A DNA stretch of 64,000 nt from Bacteriovoracaceae bacterium (GTDB lineage Bacteria; Bdellovibrionota; Bacteriovoracia; Bacteriovoracales; Bacteriovoracaceae). Positions 58,422-64,000 of this stretch are shown here, one piece after another. How positions within the stretch are numbered: position 1 is the first letter of the stretch; each line of letters begins with the position of its first letter. The translations under genes were made by a program, and so were the position numbers. The stretch covers positions 1 through 64,000 of the forward strand of contig JAIEMA010000022.1 of assembly GCA_019752535.1 (NCBI GenBank). The letters run 5' to 3'. The notes beneath the pieces were generated by a model. It did not search any database and had not been told where the DNA came from. It was given only the letters and a program-made list of their open reading frames with translations.

Positions 58422-59294
58422 TCAGTGATTAATTGTTCTGCTGCCAGTATCAAGGGCTTCAAAATTATCTTCCCAGCCTTTAAATGCACGGCGAGCATCT
58501 TGAAGTTCCATAAGATCCCAACCATTTTTAATTTCGCCCTTCTCATCTCTGTTGCGGATATCAAGTGGTCTAAAAATCCACATTGGAGTTTTCATGAGGA
58601 AGCAAAGGCGATTCCAAGGTTGTGATTCGTATTGATTATAGTTTTCAATAATTGGACAAGTGATTCCCTCTTTCATGAATTTCTTTTTCCATTCAGCCAC
58701 AGTTACTGGCTTCTTTAAGAAGGTTTTATCCATCACGTATTCAACTCCACCAGCAGTGACCACTGGAGCGACATGGAACCACCAATCAAACTCTTCAAGT
58801 TGAATGTATCTCTTAGAGTAAAAGATAAAGACTTTTTGGCCCACGATTGCTTCACGTGACCACATTTCAAACGCCCACATGTGCGCACGCTTAAAACATT
58901 GTGAGCGAGACTTATCCCCATCATTTTGAAGGGCGAAGAGGCGAGTAACTTCTGCTTCAGATCCAACATCAGTGATCTCAGTGCTACGGTTGGGATCAGA
59001 TTCAAAGAAATTGATTGCTTGTGAAGAGCGAGTGACTTCAACACCAGTCACCACTAAATCCTTACCCTCTTCTGTCCACTTAAGAACCACACTTTGACCC
59101 TTTAGTGACTCGAGATATTTTTTCATCTCATCACTTTGGGCCGTCTTATAAACTCTTCCATCACTCGATGAAAGAATCAAAAGACTCTTTGTTTTAAGAG
59201 AATCTACAACCGTAGCAATTGTAGTAATCGTTTCACCTGCCAGGGCTTGAAAAGCACAAAGCATGAAAACCATAGCGATTAGACCGCGTAACAT
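58422..59294 (-). CDS. exported protein-glutaminase-like deamidase
   Basis: A protein of 290 residues with a signal peptide (MLRGLIAMVFMLCAFQALA). After a beta-rich pro-like region (20-115), the C-terminal domain has the layout of protein-glutamine glutaminases: Cys133 (SQCFKRAHMWAF), His174 (WWFHVAPVV) and Asp189 (YVMDKTFLKKPVTVAEW), a Cys-His-Asp triad. Known members of this family deamidate glutamine in proteins. Here the N-terminal region would be the pro-part, and the substrate is unknown. The gene is followed after 11 bases by a small exported protein. Confidence 0.7.
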   Translation of the reverse strand: MLRGLIAMVFMLCAFQALAGETITTIATVVDSLKTKSLLILSSSDGRVYKTAQSDEMKKYLESLKGQSVVLKWTEEGKDLVVTGVEVTRSSQAINFFESDPNRSTEITDVGSEAEVTRLFALQNDGDKSRSQCFKRAHMWAFEMWSREAIVGQKVFIFYSKRYIQLEEFDWWFHVAPVVTAGGVEYVMDKTFLKKPVTVAEWKKKFMKEGITCPIIENYNQYESQPWNRLCFLMKTPMWIFRPLDIRNRDEKGEIKNGWDLMELQDARRAFKGWEDNFEALDTGSRTINH

Positions 59295-59369
59295 AAGTAC
59301 CTCACTTTTAATAAGCGAGGGATAACTAGCACAAGTTAGGATTTAGCGGTTTAAAGTATGTAAGATTTA

Positions 59370-59951
59370 CTAGCGATAGTTCTCTGGGAACAGCTCTCTT
59401 TCAATACCTTCGATAAAGATATGAATGAGCTTAATATGAACCTCTTGAATTCGATCAGTTATCTGACAAGGTATGATTATAGGAACATCAACCATCGATT
59501 TAAGCTTACCGCCATCTTTACCCAAAAGAGCGATAACTTTCATTCCATGGGCCTTAGCCGCCTCAGTGGCTTTGATAATATTAGCCGAATTTCCACTCGT
59601 AGAGATGGCGAGAAGCACATCTTTACTGCAGCCCCAGGCTTCGACATAGCGAGAGAAGATATGATCGAATCCAAAGTCATTAGCTATGCAAGTGATGTGG
59701 CCAGCTTCGCTGATACCAGTAGCAGGAAGGGGCTTGCGGTCTTTTCTGTAGCGTCCAGTGAGCTCTTCAGCAAAATGCAAAGAATCACACATTGAGCCGC
59801 CATTACCACAACTGAATACGTGTCCACCGCTCTTGAAGCTAGTGACAAAAGTCTCAATACTCTTGCGTACCAATGCCACTTGCGCTGGGTCTTCGAAAAA
59901 TCTATCGAGAGTTGTGCGCGCTTCTTGGTACGCTTGTGTAATGAAATCCAT
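59370..59951 (-). CDS. gmhA: SIS-domain phosphoheptose isomerase
   Basis: A protein of 193 residues with one SIS domain. FSCGNGGSMCDSLHFAEELTGRY is the substrate-binding block, and LLAISTSGNSANIIKA is the SIS phosphosugar loop. QEVHIKLIHIFIEGIER near the end is typical of GmhA. The enzyme turns sedoheptulose 7-phosphate into heptose 7-phosphate for the lipopolysaccharide core, and fits the GT9 enzyme elsewhere in the window. Its ATG overlaps the trxA stop by one base (TAATG). Confidence 0.92.
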   Translation of the reverse strand: MDFITQAYQEARTTLDRFFEDPAQVALVRKSIETFVTSFKSGGHVFSCGNGGSMCDSLHFAEELTGRYRKDRKPLPATGISEAGHITCIANDFGFDHIFSRYVEAWGCSKDVLLAISTSGNSANIIKATEAAKAHGMKVIALLGKDGGKLKSMVDVPIIIPCQITDRIQEVHIKLIHIFIEGIERELFPENYR

Positions 59952-60274
59952 TAGGCAATTGAGTTAATTTGTTTAACGATTTCAGCTTTAGGTTGATTGC
60001 CCATAAGAGTGCTTTTCACTTCGCCGCCCTTAAAGAGAATCATAGTAGGAATTCCACGAATGCCAAAACGATTGGCGAGCTCTGGAGCTTCATCAACGTT
60101 TACTTTGACGATTTGAACTTTTCCGTCATTCTCAGCAGCCACTTCTTCAAGAACTGGACCTAAAGCGCGGCAAGGACCACACCATTCTGCCCAGAAATCA
60201 ACCAAAACAGCTGTAGAAGCGTTCATTACGTCTTGTTCAAAACTATCAGTTGTTACACTTTTTAAATTGGCCAT
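59951..60274 (-). CDS. trxA: thioredoxin
   Basis: A protein of 107 residues with the active site WCGPC (Cys32, Cys35) in DFWAEWCGPCRALGP, the cis-Pro stretch RGIPTMILFKGG, and the typical length. It reduces disulfides in the cytoplasm with thioredoxin reductase. There is no signal peptide. It heads a two-gene unit with gmhA. A perfect ATTGTG-N5-CACAAT dyad lies 27 bases upstream of its start, in the shared region with the divergent RDD gene. Confidence 0.97.
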   Translation of the reverse strand: MANLKSVTTDSFEQDVMNASTAVLVDFWAEWCGPCRALGPVLEEVAAENDGKVQIVKVNVDEAPELANRFGIRGIPTMILFKGGEVKSTLMGNQPKAEIVKQINSIA

Positions 60275-60300
60275 GGTGCTCTCCTCGTAGGGCGTGCTTT

Positions 60301-60317
60301 ATTGTGCATGCCACAAT
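60301..60317. promoter_or_regulatory. perfect dyad in trxA/RDD divergent promoter region
   Basis: ATTGTG (60301-60306) and CACAAT (60312-60317) are exact reverse complements around CATGC. It lies 27 bases upstream of trxA and 76 upstream of the RDD gene. A dimeric regulator site is plausible, and the protein is unknown. Confidence 0.42.
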
Positions 60318-60392
60318 TAATACCTTCTCACTCTAGCTGAAAGTGATGTTTCAGGCAAGGCAAGCACTTGGAAAACACTGCTCCTGGCCGCT

Positions 60393-60902
60393 ATGATGTG
60401 TGCCATGGATAGAAAATATCTATTGGCCATTGGTCCAAAGCGGGCAAGACTCGCTAGGCTATTGGCAAAAAGCATCGATCTCGGCCTCGTCGTGGTCTTG
60501 GCTTTTATAGCTTACCCTTGGGGTTTGGCCCTCGCTATTGGCTATTTAGCTGTTTCAGATTCCCTCTTTGATGGGCAATCTATCGGCAAGCGAATGATTG
60601 GATTTCGTGTCGTCTCACTAGAAGATGGCCATCCTTGCAGTATGAGGCAGTCTTTAATCAGAAACCTTCCCATTCTGCTCCCTTTGGGATTTGCCCTTGT
60701 CCCTTTTTGGGGATGGATATTGTGTGTGATTTTATCTGTTCCTCTCATTTTTTTAGAACTCTATTTCTTGTTCAAGCTTGATTCCGCCCATCGCTTGGGT
60801 GATGTGATGGCCGACACCACTGTTGTTGGTAATGACCCTCAAAGCTTATCTGTTCGCCGTCGTGGAGCGTGGTTAGAAAATCGCAAACCGATGGCTCCAT
60901 AA
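60393..60902 (+). CDS. RDD family membrane protein
   Basis: A protein of up to 169 residues. RLARLLAKSIDLGLVVVLAFIA is the RDD-type start (Arg, then Asp in the first helix), and LFDGQSIGKRMIGFRVVSLEDG is the family's second block; LIRNLPILLPLGFAL is the third. There are three to four membrane segments. RDD proteins are proposed transporters or membrane adaptors with no settled role. The start is uncertain among ATG 60393, 60396 and 60405, none with a clear ribosome-binding site. It is followed after 12 bases by polA. Confidence 0.85.
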   Translation: MMCAMDRKYLLAIGPKRARLARLLAKSIDLGLVVVLAFIAYPWGLALAIGYLAVSDSLFDGQSIGKRMIGFRVVSLEDGHPCSMRQSLIRNLPILLPLGFALVPFWGWILCVILSVPLIFLELYFLFKLDSAHRLGDVMADTTVVGNDPQSLSVRRRGAWLENRKPMAP

Positions 60903-60914
60903 TCCGGAGACAAA

Positions 60915-63536
60915 ATGCGCCGTTTGATTGTTATCGATGTGAGTAATTTTATATTCAGGGCTTTCTTTGCCATTCGACCGCTGAATGCGCCCGATGGCAC
61001 ACCCGTGAATGCTGTCTACGGAGTGATGAACATGTTTCATCGACTCATCACAGACATGAAGCCGACTCATGTGATCTGCGCACGTGACACAAAAGGCCCT
61101 TCTTTTCGAAATGAAATTTACACTGATTATAAAGCCAATCGCACAGATCCGCCTGATGACTTGATTCCACAGTTTGGACTAATAGATGAGCTTTTAGAGA
61201 AATTGCATTTTAAAACTCTGGCTCTTCAAGAGTATGAAGCCGATGACATTATTGGTTCAGTCGTCACTCAATATCAAAAAGACTTTGACGAAATCCTGAT
61301 TGCCTCTGGGGATAAAGACCTCATGCAGTTTGTGAATGATAAAGTCAAAATGCTCGACACCATGAAAGAGAAAACCTATGGGCCGGCCGATGTTGAAGAT
61401 AAAATGGGAGTTCCTCCTCATCAAATCGTCGATTACCTCTCTCTCATCGGAGATTCATCAGATAATATCCCAGGTATTCCTGGAATAGGACCCAAAGGAG
61501 CTGCAGCACTTTTAAAAGAGTATGGAACTCTTGAAGAATGTTTGGCACATGCTGATGATGTGAAAGGAAAAAAAACTCAAAGTGCTCTTAAGGAGCATGC
61601 AGAGCTTGCCCGCATATCAAAAAAACTCGCTACGATTAAATGTGATCTTAATTTACCGTTTAAACCCAATGATCTGGCTTTTGAGTTTAAAGCCGACTCA
61701 GAACTTGCGACCTACCTAGATCGCTTGGGCTTTAGAAGCTTTCTGGCAAAGATTGGCCCGGTTTTACCTGTGAGTGATGAAAAACCAGCAGAAGAGAAGA
61801 AAGTTTCAAAGAAAAAACTTTTGAATCTCAATTCACTTAAAGATCTTGAAGGTTTTTTGAATCAAAGTTCTGAGAATTTAAATTTGTTTCCAGTTTTTAG
61901 AGATGAAGGGGACCCATTCTCGGATCTTTTGGCGATTGCACTTGGAGATGAAAAAACTCAAGCCATTTGGCAAAATCCAAATGAGAAAGAACTCTGGGGA
62001 TCAATCTCAAAAGCTAGGAAAAGTATTCGAACTTGGGAACTTAAAAGTATCTGGCATCGGATGCTGAGGTATGATTTTGATCTTTGTGATGGTGAAGATC
62101 TTGCTCAGATGTGCTTCGTTCTCTCACCAGAAGGACGTCATGATTTAGATACTCTCTCTCGCGAGCATTTTCATTCAGGACTCTCTGACTTAGTTTCAAA
62201 TGCTCAGGGCGATTTACTGAATACTTCAATCGATACAGAAGCACTGACTACTCGACTCAATGTCATTGAGGTCGCCGCAAAGGATTTGCTAAGTAAAATT
62301 AAAGAGAGCGATGTTGAAAAGCCTTATCGAGAACTAGATCTTCCTTTGATAAAAGTTCTCGCCCGCATGGAATTGAAGGGGATTAGCCTTGATGTGAAGT
62401 TTTATTCTGAGCTTGAAAAAGAATTTGAAGGACTAACAACACAAATTGTGAGCGAAGTGGAGGCACTTGCGGGTCACCCAGTGAATCTTAAGTCACCGAA
62501 ACAAATTGCGACGCTCCTGTTTGAAGAGCAGTCACTTCCAGTTATTAAGAAGACGAAGACTGGCTACTCGACTGATGCGGATGTGCTTGAAGAACTCGCG
62601 GCCATGGGGACAAATCCTATTCCAGAGATGCTTTTGCATTTTAGAGAATTAGAAAAGCTCAATTCAACTTATGTTAAAGTGCTTCCACGTTTAGTCGCCA
62701 AGGATGGAAGACTGCATACGCATTTTCGTCCTGGCAATGCGGCAACAGGAAGATTGTCATCAGATAATCCCAATCTACAAAATATTCCAGTGAGAACTGA
62801 GAATGGGAGAAGGCTGAGACGGGGATTCGTCGCTTCGCCTGGAAAAATTTTACTCTCTGCCGATTATTCACAAGTCGAGCTTAGAATTTTAGCACACTAC
62901 ACAGAAGATCCAGTCATGCTGGATGCATTTAATAATGACAAAGATATTCACGTACAAACAGCAGCGGAAGTTTTTGGTATTCCATTAGAGAAGGTAACCA
63001 AAGAGCAGCGAAATAGTGCCAAAGCGATCAACTTTGGTTTGATGTATGGACAAGGGGCCTTCGGTCTCTCACAAACATTGAAAATCTCTCAAACCGATGC
63101 ACGCGATTACATAAAACTTTATTTTCAACGCTTTGGTCGAGTGAAAGGTTATCTCGACTCACTTAAAGAGCAAGCTGAAGCCACAGGCTTTGCTGAAACT
63201 TTGTTTGGCAGAAAAAGATTTATTCCCGAAATTCATTCTCAAAACAGACAAGTCAAATCCATGGCCGAAAGAATCGCAATCAATAGTCCTATTCAAGGAA
63301 CTGCTGCCGATATCATTAAGCTTGCGATGATCAATCTCCAAAAAGATCTCTTAGAGAAAAAATTCAAGGCTACTTTGCTTCTGCAAGTGCACGATGAATT
63401 GATCCTAGAGCTTCCGCCTGAGGAAAAGGATGAGATAGAGAAGCTTGTGCGCTTGCGTATGGAGACGGCCGTGAAGCTTAAAACTCATCTAAAAGTGGAC
63501 ATTGGTACCGGACTAAACTGGTATGAGTTAAAGTAG
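60915..63536 (+). CDS. polA: DNA polymerase I
   Basis: A protein of 873 residues. The 5' nuclease domain (1-290) is complete: VIDVSNFIFRAFFAI, EADDIIGSV, ASGDKDLMQF, GDSSDNIPGIPGIGPKGA. The polymerase domain has motif A LSADYSQVELRILAHY, motif B RNSAKAINFGLMYGQGAFG and motif C LLQVHDELILELP. The middle domain (about 300-480) is shorter than in E. coli and lacks the FDTETD and NLKYD exonuclease motifs, so 3'-5' proofreading is probably absent. The enzyme removes RNA primers and fills gaps. CGGAGA precedes ATG 60915. Confidence 0.97.
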   Translation: MRRLIVIDVSNFIFRAFFAIRPLNAPDGTPVNAVYGVMNMFHRLITDMKPTHVICARDTKGPSFRNEIYTDYKANRTDPPDDLIPQFGLIDELLEKLHFKTLALQEYEADDIIGSVVTQYQKDFDEILIASGDKDLMQFVNDKVKMLDTMKEKTYGPADVEDKMGVPPHQIVDYLSLIGDSSDNIPGIPGIGPKGAAALLKEYGTLEECLAHADDVKGKKTQSALKEHAELARISKKLATIKCDLNLPFKPNDLAFEFKADSELATYLDRLGFRSFLAKIGPVLPVSDEKPAEEKKVSKKKLLNLNSLKDLEGFLNQSSENLNLFPVFRDEGDPFSDLLAIALGDEKTQAIWQNPNEKELWGSISKARKSIRTWELKSIWHRMLRYDFDLCDGEDLAQMCFVLSPEGRHDLDTLSREHFHSGLSDLVSNAQGDLLNTSIDTEALTTRLNVIEVAAKDLLSKIKESDVEKPYRELDLPLIKVLARMELKGISLDVKFYSELEKEFEGLTTQIVSEVEALAGHPVNLKSPKQIATLLFEEQSLPVIKKTKTGYSTDADVLEELAAMGTNPIPEMLLHFRELEKLNSTYVKVLPRLVAKDGRLHTHFRPGNAATGRLSSDNPNLQNIPVRTENGRRLRRGFVASPGKILLSADYSQVELRILAHYTEDPVMLDAFNNDKDIHVQTAAEVFGIPLEKVTKEQRNSAKAINFGLMYGQGAFGLSQTLKISQTDARDYIKLYFQRFGRVKGYLDSLKEQAEATGFAETLFGRKRFIPEIHSQNRQVKSMAERIAINSPIQGTAADIIKLAMINLQKDLLEKKFKATLLLQVHDELILELPPEEKDEIEKLVRLRMETAVKLKTHLKVDIGTGLNWYELK

Positions 63537-63562
63537 CCAATTGAATTTCCGATAGGTCTCTC

Positions 63563-63973
63563 ATGAGATACCTGTCAGTGCTTTTACTTATGTTCAGCTT
63601 GAATTCATGGGCAAATTATTGTCGTTGTGAAGTTTTTGCTATTGCTCCACTTGCCAGTTCTTCCAACTTAGGTCCGTTTCCTCTTGGTGAATTTAAAACA
63701 AGTTATTATGGATCTCTTGATGCTGAATCTCAGACCGCTTGTAGAGCTGAATGTCAGCAAGTGGCCATGAAAGATTATGATGCAAAATTTCTGAGAGAAC
63801 TTTTAGATCCCATTGCTCAAAGTTTAATTCTTGATAAGAGAGTGGGCTATAACTGCACTGGTTTAACGGATTTCAAATTTCCCATTAGAGTAAGAGCAAG
63901 AATTGGTGACACCTCTCTTGGCTTAGCTCACCAATCTATGCTCTTTTTACATCACAAGAAAAACTGCTTTTAG
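63563..63973 (+). CDS. small exported cysteine-containing protein
   Basis: A protein of 136 residues with a signal peptide (MRYLSVLLLMFSLNSWA). Six cysteines in the mature chain (YCRCEV, TACRAECQQ, YNCTG, KKNCF) suggest three disulfides. No family was recognised. It follows polA by 26 bases on the same strand and could be co-transcribed, though there is no functional link. The window ends 27 bases after its stop. Confidence 0.75.
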   Translation: MRYLSVLLLMFSLNSWANYCRCEVFAIAPLASSSNLGPFPLGEFKTSYYGSLDAESQTACRAECQQVAMKDYDAKFLRELLDPIAQSLILDKRVGYNCTGLTDFKFPIRVRARIGDTSLGLAHQSMLFLHHKKNCF

Positions 63974-64000
63974 CTATTTCACTAGGGGATAGCCAGAGTT

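Noticed and set aside
1-64000. CRISPR arrays, insertion sequences, phage or toxin-antitoxin genes
   Set aside because: No spaced direct repeats, transposase motifs, terminal inverted repeats or small antitoxin-like pairs were seen on reading both strands.

Overview
The window reads as a contiguous stretch of a Gram-negative bacterial chromosome, most likely from the Bdellovibrionota (Bacteriovorax/Peredibacter-like predatory or saprophytic bacteria). This is an inference. It rests on moderate-to-low GC, very dense and often overlapping genes, a large share of exported, lipoprotein and beta-barrel proteins, the TIGR03545/TIGR03546 pair, and a gene cluster resembling the Myxococcus Glt/Agl (and Nfs) envelope machinery. 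No rRNA, complete tRNA, insertion sequence, phage gene or CRISPR array was found, and no stretch above about 300 bases lacks a gene.

Layout. 1-7.7 kb (+): a lipoprotein, an outer-membrane barrel, a TIGR03960/DUF2344 radical SAM protein, an exported subtilase and a lipoprotein, with a tRNA-T-arm-like fragment before the radical SAM gene. 7.8-9.9 kb (+): a fused alpha-beta E1 2-oxoacid dehydrogenase. 10-13.2 kb (-): three paralogous small exported proteins around a DUF4105 protein that also carries an HEXXH motif. 13.2-15.7 kb (-): TIGR03545 and TIGR03546. 15.8-18 kb (+): a large exported protein of unknown function. 18-20.3 kb (-): an exported transglutaminase-like protein, a flavin reductase-like protein and a small barrel. 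20.4-24.4 kb (-): a tightly coupled hisC-like, fumarylacetoacetase, homogentisate dioxygenase and TauE-like operon that looks like aromatic amino acid breakdown. 24.5-29 kb (+): fabI, DUF309, EI24-like, a family 9 glycosyltransferase and a GT-C-like membrane protein.

29-39.4 kb (-): a small exported protein, valS and hisS, then three overlapping exported proteins behind an FadF/HdrD-type Fe-S oxidoreductase whose start sits next to a perfect inverted repeat. 39.5-42 kb: two envelope proteins converging on hslO (Hsp33). 42.1-47.8 kb (+): an AddAB-like helicase-nuclease pair in which both subunits carry an Fe-S-type nuclease cysteine pattern. 47.9-57.9 kb: the Glt/Agl-like cluster, with an outer-membrane barrel, two periplasmic TPR proteins, a TPR lipoprotein, a small periplasmic protein and an FHA-TM-AgmX/PglI_C protein on +, converging on an AglRQS-like TolQ/ExbD/ExbD motor on -. 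58-60.3 kb (-): two exported proteins (one protein-glutaminase-like), gmhA and trxA. 60.4-64 kb (+): an RDD membrane protein, polA with a degenerate proofreading domain, and a small Cys-rich exported protein.

The strongest leads are: (1) the Glt/Agl-like envelope machine; (2) a previously unnamed small exported protein family (signature ARGVAG-x-EQ), whose core can be aligned by eye to the N-terminal half of the transglutaminase-like enzyme at 18.0-18.9 kb; (3) two exported enzymes with Cys-His-Asp triads; (4) the double Fe-S AddAB. All homology calls were made by eye from sequence, without database searches.
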